From: Paenibacillus dakarensis
Lineage (GTDB): Bacteria > Bacillota > Bacilli > Paenibacillales > Paenibacillaceae
Direction: 5' to 3'
Assembly: GCF_001373415.1 (NCBI RefSeq)
Contig: NZ_CDSE01000007.1
Span: 186,001-250,000 of the forward strand
Length of the DNA stretch: 64,000 nt
Shown here: piece by piece, positions 35,314-44,460 of the stretch
How positions within the stretch are numbered: position 1 is the first letter of the stretch
How the letters are laid out: the number at the start of each line of letters is the position of its first letter
Made by a program: the position numbers and the translations under genes
Notes under the pieces: model-generated
Told to the model about the DNA's origin: nothing
Databases searched by the model: none
The model's input: only the letters and a program-made list of their open reading frames with translations

Positions 35314-38261
35314 CAATCTCTCCGTAATGTAAACAGATCCTTCAGCTCGTCGGTCGACAGCTCGGTGATCCAGCCTTCGCTGCTGGAAATAACGTTGTCG
35401 CTGAGCTGCTGTTTGCTCTCCAGCATCTCATCGATTCGTTCCTCGAGGGTGCCGAGTGAGATGAATTTATGCACCTGCACATCCTTTGTCTGGCCCATAC
35501 GGTACGCACGGTCGGTCGCCTGGTTCTCAACGGCCGGATTCCACCAGCGGTCGAAGTGGAAGACGTGGTTCGCTGCGGTCAGATTCAGACCGACTCCGCC
35601 TGCCTTGATCGACAGAATGAACACATTAGGCTGTTCGGACGGTGGCAGCGTCCGTGACTGGAATTGGTCAATCATGCGGTCACGCGCCGTCTTCGAGGTG
35701 CTTCCGTTCAGGTAGAGCACCGGCTCACCAAGCTCCTGCTGCAGCACCTGCTGCAGCATCTCACCCATACCAATGTACTGGGTGAAGATGAGGCACCGTT
35801 CGTCTTCCTCACGGAGTTCCTTAATCATCGACAGCAGGCGTTCGAGCTTGGCTGAACGGTTGATGATCGTCTCCGCATCCAGCATACGACCAGAGGCACT
35901 CGTAACCTCGGGAAGAGCTTCCTTGGTCAGGAGCACCGGATGATCGCACAGCTGCTTCAACTGCGTGAGCGCCGACAAAATAGCACCCTTACGCTCAATC
36001 CCCTCTAGCTTCTGCATACGCTCCATCAGCTGATTGACCGTCTGGTCATAGAGCGCGCCCTGCTCCGTCGTGAGATGAATATACGTCTTCATCTCATTCT
36101 TCTCCGGCAGATCCAGCTGGATCGCCGGGTCCTTCTTCTTGCGCCGAAGCATGAACGGCTTGACAAGCTTCTGCAGATCGGCGGTCTTTTGCTCATCATG
36201 ATCCTTCTCGATCGCTTGAATGAAGCGGTTCGTAAAGGCCCTCAGATTACCGAGATACCCCGGATTAATGAAGTCGTATATCGACCACAGCTCAGACAGT
36301 CTGTTCTCAATTGGCGTACCGGTCAGGGCGATTCGATGCTTCGCCGGGAAGCTGCGGACCGCCATGGACTGCTTCGTCTGCGCGTTCTTAATGTTCTGGG
36401 CTTCATCAAGACAGATGGATTCCCATTTGAATTCTTTAAGCAGCTCCTGATCGAGCGTGGCTGTAGCGTAAGAGGTCAGGATAATGTCGGCCTCCATGGC
36501 TTCTGCCTGGAATTCCTCGCTGCTGTACCGCTTGCTTCCGTAGTGAAGCATGACCCGAATGGACGGGGCGAAGCGGCGCAGCTCCTTCTGCCAGTTGCCC
36601 AGAACGGAAGTCGGACAGATAAGAAGCGAAGGAAGTCTGGATTCCTGACCTTCGGTCGTTTCTTTCACATGCAGCAGATAGGTGATGAACTGAACGGTTT
36701 TGCCAAGACCCATATCGTCGGCAAGACAGGCGCCAAGCCCGAAGCGCCGCAGGAAGGAAAGCCATGCATATCCTTCCCGCTGATAGGTCCGAAGCTCTGC
36801 ATGGAGTCCTTCGGGCACCGGCAGCTCAGGCCATTCGTTCTGCCGCTGAAGCTGGCTGATTAGACCGAGCAGATACTCATTGAGCTCAACCTCCAGCTTT
36901 ATGCGCTCGGGGCCTTTTTCCTCCTCTTCTTGCTGTTGATCACCTTCTGGTGACTCATCATTACCGAGCAGGTGGAGATGGAGAATATCCTGAAAGGATA
37001 GACCTTGCGATGAATCCATCCCTGCCATGGCCTGGCGAATTTGCGCGACAAGGGCAGGGTCGAGCGCGATCCACTGCCCACGGAAACGAACCAACCGTTC
37101 GTTCCGGGCAACAAGATCTGCGAACTCGGCTTCGGTAAGGCTGGTATTCCCGATAGCAATCCGCCAATCGAAGTTGACGATGGAATCCAGGCCGAAGAGG
37201 GAGCTGCCCGCCGTGCGTTCACGGCCCTCGCCGGAGCGAACCTTGGCGCGAAGCTTCGGCTTCTTACGCGTAGCCGCTTCCCACCAAGCCGGGAGGAGCA
37301 CCTGCCAGCCTGTCTGCAGAAGACGCTGGCTGTCCACCGTCAGGAAGTTCCATGCCGCTTCGTCGGACAGCGCCGAGCTGATCACATCCTGGCTGTGGCC
37401 CTCCAGCATATGTGCCGGAAGTGCGCCTCGCAGACGCTCCAGCCAGCCGGCGGAGCGCTCCACCACATGAGGCGTCCAGTGTGCCGGCCATGTTCCAAAG
37501 GCATGGCCTTCTTCTGTCAGCCGAACCGGACAGAGCAGAGCGGGATCGCGCTTGTCCTGAAGGACAAGCTTGAGCCGCCACTCGAATTCTTCTTCGTCCG
37601 GTTCCAGCAGCTGAAGTACAGGGCGGAAGGGAGCCGTATCCGGCTTCCATCCGATAGCAATCAGCCAGGACTGCGCATCCATTCCGGCTGCTGCTGTACG
37701 ATCCTTGGCGAAGAGAAGGGGATATTCACGGCGCAGATCTGAGGCTTCCGCTTCGGTTCCATAACAGCGGTTAAAGACAGATGCAGAGAATGCTGCCTCT
37801 AAACCTTCTCCAAGCAGGGGGTCTTCCACCAACTGAGACAATATCTCGCGGCCCGCGGGATCCATCGCCTCCGGGTCCCATGTCCACTGGAGCTTTCCTG
37901 CCTGATAGGCGGTAAAGCTGGGCATGAAGGCTTTTTGCTCAATGCATTCATTAAGCATCGGAGCAAGCTGAACGAAGGGCGCGCTTTCCTCTCCCCACAC
38001 CCATTCGATGTGACTCAGCAGCTTGATATCGGCAAAGAATGGAATGACCTGCTCGGCAGGCAGCACCACAAGCTCAACATCCTGAACCTGCTGAACCTCC
38101 AGTTCCGTGCCGTAAAAGGATTCCTCATGCCACGCGAACAAACGCTGCTTTAAAGTCTGGCCCGGCAGATAACCCTGCATCAGGGTGGAGCCATAGATGA
38201 GCGCATCTCCATAAGCGCTTAGTGTGATTTGGACGTTGATCGTTTCGGTATGTCGGCTCAT
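35307..38261 (-). CDS. SNF2 family DEAD/DEAH helicase
   Basis: A 984-residue SWI2/SNF2 ATPase. Residues 1-480 form an accessory region of the bacterial SNF2-associated type. Walker A in DDMGLGKT is near residue 515, DEAQNIKN (Walker B) near 618, and the C-terminal helicase lobe has VGLNLTAANHVFHFDRWWNP near 905 with the arginine finger motif ATDRAYRMGQ. It probably translocates on double-stranded DNA and may remodel protein-DNA complexes; the biological role of this bacterial group is unsettled. It overlaps the SWIM gene by ATGA (38258-38261), so the two are co-translated. Confidence 0.9.
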   Translation of the reverse strand: MSRHTETINVQITLSAYGDALIYGSTLMQGYLPGQTLKQRLFAWHEESFYGTELEVQQVQDVELVVLPAEQVIPFFADIKLLSHIEWVWGEESAPFVQLAPMLNECIEQKAFMPSFTAYQAGKLQWTWDPEAMDPAGREILSQLVEDPLLGEGLEAAFSASVFNRCYGTEAEASDLRREYPLLFAKDRTAAAGMDAQSWLIAIGWKPDTAPFRPVLQLLEPDEEEFEWRLKLVLQDKRDPALLCPVRLTEEGHAFGTWPAHWTPHVVERSAGWLERLRGALPAHMLEGHSQDVISSALSDEAAWNFLTVDSQRLLQTGWQVLLPAWWEAATRKKPKLRAKVRSGEGRERTAGSSLFGLDSIVNFDWRIAIGNTSLTEAEFADLVARNERLVRFRGQWIALDPALVAQIRQAMAGMDSSQGLSFQDILHLHLLGNDESPEGDQQQEEEEKGPERIKLEVELNEYLLGLISQLQRQNEWPELPVPEGLHAELRTYQREGYAWLSFLRRFGLGACLADDMGLGKTVQFITYLLHVKETTEGQESRLPSLLICPTSVLGNWQKELRRFAPSIRVMLHYGSKRYSSEEFQAEAMEADIILTSYATATLDQELLKEFKWESICLDEAQNIKNAQTKQSMAVRSFPAKHRIALTGTPIENRLSELWSIYDFINPGYLGNLRAFTNRFIQAIEKDHDEQKTADLQKLVKPFMLRRKKKDPAIQLDLPEKNEMKTYIHLTTEQGALYDQTVNQLMERMQKLEGIERKGAILSALTQLKQLCDHPVLLTKEALPEVTSASGRMLDAETIINRSAKLERLLSMIKELREEDERCLIFTQYIGMGEMLQQVLQQELGEPVLYLNGSTSKTARDRMIDQFQSRTLPPSEQPNVFILSIKAGGVGLNLTAANHVFHFDRWWNPAVENQATDRAYRMGQTKDVQVHKFISLGTLEERIDEMLESKQQLSDNVISSSEGWITELSTDELKDLFTLRRDWA

Positions 38262-39928
38262 GATATCAGTTTTCCTCTCCGAAGCTCCTCCTGAAGTGCG
38301 CGAAGGCGGCTGTGCCGCTCGGAAAAGGCGGTAATAAAGTTCTCCCAGCGTTCTTCCTGCTTCAGTTTTTTGTACAGCTTGGCTAATCGTTTCAGCAGCT
38401 TGACTGCTGATTTATAACTGGATCTGTTTTTCTGAAGGATATACCTTTCCACAGCCTGGTGAAAAAAAGGCAGCAGCAGCTCTGGCGCATTCTTCTCAAT
38501 CGGCTGCAGGACGCTGACCCGGAACTCCAGCGGTTCTCTGCCTGTACTCAGCTGGTAATCCATCCACTCCTGCCATTTACCGTGGGCCAGCAGTGTTTCT
38601 TGATAAATGTCCTTGGAATAAGGGAGCATGTCCACAAGCGTATTCCAGAGATGCTGTTCCGCTTCCGGCTGCTCCTGCACAACCTGATCCCAGTAGGCCA
38701 TATAGCTTTTGAGATTATGATTGCGGTAGCTGGCCAGTAACGGGCCCGTCTCGGTCAGCCACTTCGACAGACGTGTCCAATCTTCAGCATGGGAGAGCAT
38801 ATTCAGAAAAAACATCAGCTGTTCCGGCTGGATATAAAGCGCCTTGTCAGCAGCACGCAGCAGTTCAAAGGCCTTATCATCCTGCAAAAGATAAAAGTGC
38901 ATCAGGCTCTGGGCAAGCATGCCCGCCGCTTTGGAATAGGCATTCCCAAGCTCTGTTTCTGCGGATTGCAAATGCTCCAGCTCTTCAGTGTAGAGACGGG
39001 TATCACCTTCAAGAGGGTGTATCCCGAATGTCCACAGCTGATTGTATATATTGGAGAAGAAGGGATGATAACGTGATTCGGTCAGCATTTTTCCCCTTAG
39101 GTAAGACAACGTTTCACTTACTCGAGGTGAATACACGCTCTCTCCTGGAATGGAGAGCTCCCCGGAAGCGAAGCGTTGATTTATATCCTTCTCGATGTCG
39201 TCCGCGGCAATCTGAACATGATAGCCAATGAAAAGACCGGAGCCAATTCCCTGGTTCGGAGGCTGCTTCACCAGCTTGTCGAGCACAAACAGCCGGGCAT
39301 GAAGCTCAAACAGCGTATCCATTACACCGGTAAGCGAAGGCTTGATACTGAGGATGGCCTCAAGAGCATTGTGGGAGTACAAGGAGTTTAAGGTGCGGAT
39401 TCCTAGTGTTGAAACGCATTGACCGAACAGCTGATGCCAGGAAGAGACCGGCATATCCTGCAGATGCCGGGCCTGCTCACGGATCGCCTGGTAAGGGCCT
39501 GACGGATTGCCGGAAGCAGCTCCAGCCCCGGCAGATCCGTTACTCCCAGAAGCAGCACCTGATTCAGTGGAGGATGTTTCCTCGTGCCGGATCAGGTAGG
39601 TCGTATGAGCATTCACAAGTGCATGAACAGACCGTCCCTGCTTGCTCGCCGCCTCCAGCAGGACCGCAACCATATGCTTGCACTTATGTCTGACCGGGCA
39701 GGTGCAGCGGCTGTCATCCAGTGTTCCGGGAACCAGATCGACCTTGTAATCATCTGTTCCTTGAACGATCGCTTCGATGTGATCGTCATTTGGCATGTGC
39801 AAGGGCCCAACCTTGCCCTGCTTGTAATATTGAAATCCGCGTTTGATCGTCAGATCACTAAAGTACGCGGCTGTATTGTGTATGAGTGTCTGCCACTCTG
39901 TATCATCCAGCGGCTGGATAAGGTTCAT
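38258..39928 (-). CDS. SWIM zinc finger protein, partner of the SNF2 helicase
   Basis: A 556-residue protein with a SWIM zinc finger at residues 75-85 (C75, C77, C83, H85 in CTCPVRHKCKHM), a CxC-x5-CxH module found with SNF2 ATPases and thought to bind DNA or protein. A Ser/Gly/Ala linker near residue 130 leads into a long helical, TPR-like region with no catalytic motif. Its end overlaps the helicase start, and the pair recurs in Bacillales, pointing to one complex. The upstream ribosome site is weak (TTCAGGAGATG type). Confidence 0.85.
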   Translation of the reverse strand: MNLIQPLDDTEWQTLIHNTAAYFSDLTIKRGFQYYKQGKVGPLHMPNDDHIEAIVQGTDDYKVDLVPGTLDDSRCTCPVRHKCKHMVAVLLEAASKQGRSVHALVNAHTTYLIRHEETSSTESGAASGSNGSAGAGAASGNPSGPYQAIREQARHLQDMPVSSWHQLFGQCVSTLGIRTLNSLYSHNALEAILSIKPSLTGVMDTLFELHARLFVLDKLVKQPPNQGIGSGLFIGYHVQIAADDIEKDINQRFASGELSIPGESVYSPRVSETLSYLRGKMLTESRYHPFFSNIYNQLWTFGIHPLEGDTRLYTEELEHLQSAETELGNAYSKAAGMLAQSLMHFYLLQDDKAFELLRAADKALYIQPEQLMFFLNMLSHAEDWTRLSKWLTETGPLLASYRNHNLKSYMAYWDQVVQEQPEAEQHLWNTLVDMLPYSKDIYQETLLAHGKWQEWMDYQLSTGREPLEFRVSVLQPIEKNAPELLLPFFHQAVERYILQKNRSSYKSAVKLLKRLAKLYKKLKQEERWENFITAFSERHSRLRALQEELRRGKLIS

Positions 39929-40017
39929 GGTGAATCCATCTCCTGAAAACGAATAGTTTTATGGACTCTAGCCTACCATATCCAGTCTTCTATATAAATA
40001 AGTTGGCAGAGAAAGGC

Positions 40018-40180
40018 ATGACATTTATGGAATATAAGGTATGATGAAAAATATGGTGATAAGACTGTTATGCGTATGTAATCTCCATGTGGGCGGCGCT
40101 GCGAATCAATTAGATTTCGGCCTACCGTCTGATTGTGGAATAGAACGGTGATTTAACAAGCCCCGGGAGCCGGGGCTTTT
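40018..40180 (+). ncRNA. Candidate small RNA (promoter to terminator)
   Basis: ATGACA (40018-40023), 16 bases, TATGAT (40040-40045) would start a transcript near 40052. It would end at a strong terminator, AAGCCCCGG-gag-CCGGGGCTT plus T-run (40158-40180). A 35-codon frame (40044-40151) overlaps, but its ATG lies in the -10 and it has no proper ribosome site. An RNA of about 130 bases is therefore preferred to a peptide. Confidence 0.3.
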
Positions 40181-40214
40181 GTGTCTTTATTATGATGCGC
40201 GATGATACAGCCAC

Positions 40215-40391
40215 TCAAAACGGCCGATTTCGCTTTTCGTCTATGTAGAGCTCCAAGGCTGTTATCGCCCGGATTAATAGTTTAATGAGAAGATAAAGTG
40301 CATATAAACCGAGCAGAGCAAAAAGCCCTTGTACAATAAGAAACAGAACCGGCCACAACCCGAACGTGAAATAAGTGAGATCCATATTCAT
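40215..40391 (-). CDS. Small membrane protein, 58 residues
   Basis: ATG 40389-40391 to TGA 40215-40217 on the minus strand, with the strong ribosome site AAGGAGGTG six bases upstream. The product starts MNMDLTYFTFGLWPVLF, has a hydrophobic stretch of about 30 residues rich in Leu (possibly one long or two short helices), and ends in the charged tail LYIDEKRNRPF. Function unknown. It is too short for many gene finders. It lies between the AraC regulator and the SWIM gene with no obvious operon partner. Confidence 0.6.
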   Translation of the reverse strand: MNMDLTYFTFGLWPVLFLIVQGLFALLGLYALYLLIKLLIRAITALELYIDEKRNRPF

Positions 40392-40492
40392 TACACCTCC
40401 TTCTGGATTCCTCTTTATAAATAGACAATCAAATCTGTATAAAAGTTTGACCTATTCTAATATTCAGGAGATGAAATCCAGCTTCAGTATAA

Positions 40493-41296
40493 TTAATTGA
40501 TTCTCACATTCCTGGCCTCTCGAAACTTTACCGGGGTCATGCCATACTTCGCCCGAAAGACCCGGTGAAAATACGAATAGCTGGCAAAGCCGCAGGTCTC
40601 TGCAATTTCCTCAAGGGTCATCGAGCTGTATTTGATTCGTTCAACCGCAGCATTCAGCCGGATTTCCTGGGCATACTGGATCATGGTCTTGCCGTACGTG
40701 GCCTTAAACAGCTGGACGGCACGGGACAGGCTGAGTCCGACATGTGCGGCAGCCTCCTCAAGTTTAAAGGTCATGATAGCATGCTCCTCAATGAATCTCT
40801 TCAAGCGTAATGCTGTGAATGCGGAACGATCTGCAGGCTTGGTTTCGGTGATCAAGCGGTCCAGATAAATACATAATCCCCGCAGTAAATATCCGGTCAA
40901 TTCCGGATCCTCTTCAGGCCCGCGGTTCTTCTCCAGCAGCAGCAGCCGCCATATACCGAGCAGATGGTCATCAATGCTGATCCGGTTGACCTTAGGGCGC
41001 TTTATGCGTCTCCACCAGGCATCGATCCAGGAGCCGTCGCAAAAAATATAATAGTCCCCGCTCGAAATGCGCCCATCACTTTTCTCTTCGTGGATATACA
41101 ATTCATAGTCATCCCCGGGTTTAAGAAGCAGCAGATCTCCTGCCTGCAGATGATAGTCTTTGCCGCTGGATTTGACCGTACAAGAACCTTCGGTCTGGAG
41201 CCGGAATAAGTAATTGGTTAAACCGTTTCTGTAACTGTTGCTATAAAGCACAGTGTGATAGGAATAACCGCAAATGAGTAGCCTAGCCTCTGTCAT
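40493..41296 (-). CDS. AraC family transcriptional regulator
   Basis: A 267-residue regulator with N-terminal cupin-like sensor (DYHLQAGDLLLLKPGDDYELY) and C-terminal double helix-turn-helix (LEEAAAHVGLSLSRAVQLFKATYG and LEEIAETCGFASYSYFHRVFRAKYG). ATG 41296 is chosen because GGGAGGA lies six bases upstream; the frame extends to 41335 without a ribosome site. It is divergent from the sugar isomerase and dehydrogenase genes, its probable targets. The ligand is likely a sugar. Confidence 0.9.
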   Translation of the reverse strand: MTEARLLICGYSYHTVLYSNSYRNGLTNYLFRLQTEGSCTVKSSGKDYHLQAGDLLLLKPGDDYELYIHEEKSDGRISSGDYYIFCDGSWIDAWWRRIKRPKVNRISIDDHLLGIWRLLLLEKNRGPEEDPELTGYLLRGLCIYLDRLITETKPADRSAFTALRLKRFIEEHAIMTFKLEEAAAHVGLSLSRAVQLFKATYGKTMIQYAQEIRLNAAVERIKYSSMTLEEIAETCGFASYSYFHRVFRAKYGMTPVKFREARNVRIN

Positions 41297-41433
41297 GATG
41301 TTCCTCCCAAAATAAAAAACAAGCAGATAGTTCATGTTCTAACCATATAGTTTATTCTCATATCAGCTAACTGTCATGTATGATGGTATCAGATTGAGCA
41401 ATGAAAATAAACATTGAATAGAGGTGTCCTTTC

Positions 41434-42207
41434 ATGAGAAGGATGGGGATCGGCTTACAAATGTACACACTGCGTGAAGAGACGGCGCAGGACTTTCGGG
41501 GAACACTCCGCAAAGTAGCGGAATTAGGATATGAGGGCGTTGAATTTGCAGGCTATGGGGATATTCCAGCAGACGAAATGAAAACGATTCTACAGGAGCT
41601 TGGGCTGCAGGCAATCGGAAGCCACGTAGGGCTTCATCTCCTTCGTGAAGATTTACAGAAGGAGATTGATTATTTAAAAACAATTGGTGCCAAGTATATG
41701 ATGTGTCCGTATGTTGCACTAGAGGATCGCTCAAGCGCTGAGGATTGGAGAAAACTGTTCGTGTTTCTGGAGGAAGTCGGAACCGAGGTGCGTAAGCAGG
41801 GATTAGTTTTCGGGTATCATAACCATGCGTTTGAATTCGAAGATCAAGTAGGGAATGCATTCGCTTATGACGCGTTGTACGAAGCTACTTCCCCGGAGGC
41901 CGTTCAGGTGGAGATGGATGTATGCTGGATACAGTACGCAGGCCAGGATCCGCTTGTCTATATTCCGAAATATGCAGGCCGTCTGCCGCTTCTCCACTTG
42001 AAAGATTTCAGTGTAGATGATCAAGGCGAAATGAAGACGCTTGAGCTGAGCCAGGGCAATGTAAACCTGCCTGCTGTAATCAAGGCTGCTTCGGATGCAG
42101 GGACACAGTGGTTAATTGTGGAACAGGATGTATGCCAGAATCCTCCATTTGAAAGTATATCTAATAGCCTCAATTGGGTGAAGAACCATTATTTGAATCA
42201 GTTTTAG
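41434..42207 (+). CDS. Sugar phosphate isomerase/epimerase family TIM-barrel protein
   Basis: A 257-residue xylose-isomerase-like TIM barrel. The start IGLQMYTLREE is typical. Likely metal ligands fall in FGYHNHAFEFE, VQVEMDVCW, LLHLKDFS and the final VEQD. Members include isomerases, epimerases, dehydratases and 3-keto-glycoside hydrolases, so the reaction cannot be fixed. ATG 41434 has AGAGGTG upstream. A dehydrogenase gene follows 134 bases later on the same strand, with no terminator between them. Confidence 0.82.
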   Translation: MRRMGIGLQMYTLREETAQDFRGTLRKVAELGYEGVEFAGYGDIPADEMKTILQELGLQAIGSHVGLHLLREDLQKEIDYLKTIGAKYMMCPYVALEDRSSAEDWRKLFVFLEEVGTEVRKQGLVFGYHNHAFEFEDQVGNAFAYDALYEATSPEAVQVEMDVCWIQYAGQDPLVYIPKYAGRLPLLHLKDFSVDDQGEMKTLELSQGNVNLPAVIKAASDAGTQWLIVEQDVCQNPPFESISNSLNWVKNHYLNQF

Positions 42208-42341
42208 AACGTGGATAGATCGAATCCTAATTTGATAGATATACCAGTTTGAAAATGATACAAAGTTAGTTATCCCGTTTAATTTTTTTATATAAATGAT
42301 CCATTGAAATGATTTATGAATGTTAAAGGAGACGTGCAGAC

Positions 42342-43361
42342 ATGAACAAAATTAAAGTAGCCGTACTTGGCTGCGGTGCGATTGCCCAGCGTAGACATAT
42401 TCCTGAGTATGCTTCTAATGAACATGTAGAGCTGGTTGCTTTTGCGGACCCGAATAAGGAAAGAGTAGAAGCAGTAGCCCGCGAGTACGGCGGAAAAGCT
42501 TATACCAACTATGAAGAATTGCTTAAGAACGAGAAGCTGGATGCCGTTAGCGTATGCTCACCCAACTATTTGCATGCTCCGATGGCCATTGCAGCTGCGA
42601 ATGCCGGACTTCATGTATTGGTTGAGAAACCAATGGCTGCTTCGGCTGAAGAAGGGCAGGAAATGATCGACGCAGCCCGCAAAAACGGTGTCTACCTGAT
42701 GATTGGTCATAATCAGCGTTTGATGCCGCCGCATGTGAAGGCTAAGGAGATTCTGGATTCCGGCAAGCTTGGCAGAGTACTTACATTCCGTACTTCCTTC
42801 GGCCATGGCGGACCAGAGGGCTGGAGCCTGGACGGCCGGGAAAGCTGGTTCTTCCAGAAAAATAAAGCGATTATGGGAGCAATGGGAGATCTCGGTGTCC
42901 ACAAATCGGACTTTATCCGTTATCTGCTTAACGATGAAGTCGCAGAGGTGGCAGGCTTCATCAGCACGATTCACAAGGATGGAACGGATGTGGATGATAA
43001 CGCCACTTGTATTCTCCGCATGGAAAGCGGCGCAGTCGGAACGCTGATGGCGAGCTGGACACAGTACCGTTCAGGCGATAACAGTACAGTATTGTGGTGT
43101 GAGAACGGAGTCATGAAGATCGGTACCGTCGAAGGAGACGAAGTCATTGTTGAGCTGACGAACGGTACGATAGAGACCTATAAAGTCGGCGCAATGGCAA
43201 CGAATGAGAAGCAGGTTCCAAGCGGCGTCATTGATGAATTTGTGAATTGTATACTTACGAACACACCTCCGTCCATTTCTGGTGAGGAAGGCCTGCGTTC
43301 GCTGAAAGTGATTCTGGCGGCGTTCGAGTCCCAGGAAACAGGTAAAATCGTAAAACTGTAA
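42342..43361 (+). CDS. Gfo/Idh/MocA family oxidoreductase
   Basis: A 339-residue NAD(P)-dependent sugar or polyol dehydrogenase. It has Rossmann motif AVLGCGAIAQRRHIPEY, catalytic-lysine motif VEKPMAASAEEG near residue 95 and the GDLGVHKSDF Asp/His motif near 187. It clearly differs from iolG at 21128. ATG 42342 has AAAGGAG upstream. With the preceding TIM-barrel gene it suggests an oxidation-hydrolysis or oxidation-isomerisation route for a sugar; the substrate is unknown. Confidence 0.85.
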   Translation: MNKIKVAVLGCGAIAQRRHIPEYASNEHVELVAFADPNKERVEAVAREYGGKAYTNYEELLKNEKLDAVSVCSPNYLHAPMAIAAANAGLHVLVEKPMAASAEEGQEMIDAARKNGVYLMIGHNQRLMPPHVKAKEILDSGKLGRVLTFRTSFGHGGPEGWSLDGRESWFFQKNKAIMGAMGDLGVHKSDFIRYLLNDEVAEVAGFISTIHKDGTDVDDNATCILRMESGAVGTLMASWTQYRSGDNSTVLWCENGVMKIGTVEGDEVIVELTNGTIETYKVGAMATNEKQVPSGVIDEFVNCILTNTPPSISGEEGLRSLKVILAAFESQETGKIVKL

Positions 43362-43454
43362 CGATCAACACAAAAAGCGAAAAGAGCCATATACATATAT
43401 GACTCTTCAGAATGTTGAGAAGGAGCTGTCCATGCAGCTCAAGCAAGTGCAAAT

Positions 43455-43508
43455 AGGCATGGCGGTGTCAGGAAGGTTATCCCGACACCGCCATGCCTTT
43501 ATTTTATG
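43455..43508 (+). terminator. Strong terminator after the dehydrogenase gene
   Basis: A perfect 15-base stem, AGGCATGGCGGTGTC with GACACCGCCATGCCT, followed by TTTATTTTA. A weaker hairpin without T-run lies at 43393-43422. Confidence 0.85.
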
Positions 43509-43524
43509 GGTGTTTTATGGATAT

Positions 43525-43735
43525 GCACGAAGAGCGGAGGGGACGAATCGATTCCGAAGAAGCGACAGCGGTCGCCTAAAAGCTTTCCGAAGGAAAGCTC
43601 GCATCGGAAGCATATGCTTTGTGTTCCAATTTCAACCCTTGAGAAAATTAGTTTGGGAAATGGGAACACAACAGCGATAGTAGGAATGATTCGTACCCGC
43701 AGCGTCTCCAAAAGGCATAATCCGCACCAATAAAA
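43525..43735. repeat. Highly base-paired intergenic element, probable dispersed repeat or structured RNA
   Basis: Three hairpins in a row: GCGAC-agcg-GTCGC (43562-43575), AGCTTTCC-gaa-GGAAAGCT (43581-43599), and a 15-base stem with one mismatch between 43619-43633 and 43657-43671 (TTGTGTTCC with GGAACACAA at its base). Short plus-strand frames cross it but have no ribosome site. From memory, similar sequence turns up as spurious small ORFs in Paenibacillus genomes, which would make it a dispersed repeat; I cannot verify this here. Confidence 0.45.
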
Positions 43736-44413
43736 TTAATTACCCTCGAAAGCCCGCGCAAGCTCCTGAAAATTCAGCTCAGCTGTACTCGAAAGCACGA
43801 TATCCGCATGCGGGAAATTAGCACTGTTGCCGATGGCTACGGCGAACATATTCGCTGCTTTGATGGCATCTACACCAGAGGCAGCATCCTCCACCCCGAT
43901 GCAGTTGTTTGGTTCGACTTCCAGTTCAGCCGCAGCTGTCAGGAAGATTTCCGGATCAGGCTTGCTGTTCTTCAGCTTGACTACATCCACAATGACGTCA
44001 AACTGATCCATAACACCAAGGCGTGTCAGAACAGCGATAGCATTTTTGCTGGCGGAAGCAATGCCGGTCTTCATACCGGATGACCGGATTTCAGCAATAA
44101 ATTCCTTGATGCCCGGCAGCAGATCTGCCGGTGTGATCGTTTCGATCAAATCAACATAAATTTTGTTTTTCCGGTCTGCAAGCTGCTCCATTTCTTCATC
44201 GGAATAAGATACCGGAGTCTTTGCCTGGGTCAAGAGAAGTTTAAGGGAGTCCATGCGGGACACCCCTTTAAGCTTCTCATTGAACTCGCGGGTGAATGGG
44301 ATGCCAAGCTCATTCGCAATGGCTTTCCATGCTTGATAATGATGCTCGGCTGTATCGGTAATAACGCCGTCCAGATCGAAGATAACGGCTTTAAGGGAAT
44401 TTTCTTTGCTCAT
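43736..44413 (-). CDS. pgmB: Beta-phosphoglucomutase (PgmB)
   Basis: HAD-family mutase (225 residues) converting beta-glucose 1-phosphate to glucose 6-phosphate. It has nucleophile and acid/base Asp13 and Asp15 in FDLDGVITD, the cap segment LKGVSRMDSLKLLL typical of PgmB, ASASKNA (motif II) near residue 120, lysine in KLKNSKPDPE (motif III) and IGVEDAASG (motif IV). It lies 47 bases after the GH65 gene on the same strand; a GH65 phosphorylase makes exactly its substrate. Confidence 0.93.
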   Translation of the reverse strand: MSKENSLKAVIFDLDGVITDTAEHHYQAWKAIANELGIPFTREFNEKLKGVSRMDSLKLLLTQAKTPVSYSDEEMEQLADRKNKIYVDLIETITPADLLPGIKEFIAEIRSSGMKTGIASASKNAIAVLTRLGVMDQFDVIVDVVKLKNSKPDPEIFLTAAAELEVEPNNCIGVEDAASGVDAIKAANMFAVAIGNSANFPHADIVLSSTAELNFQELARAFEGN

Positions 44414-44460
44414 ATCAGAATAGCTCCTTTTGATGTCTTCAGCAGTTTTAAGATTTAAAC

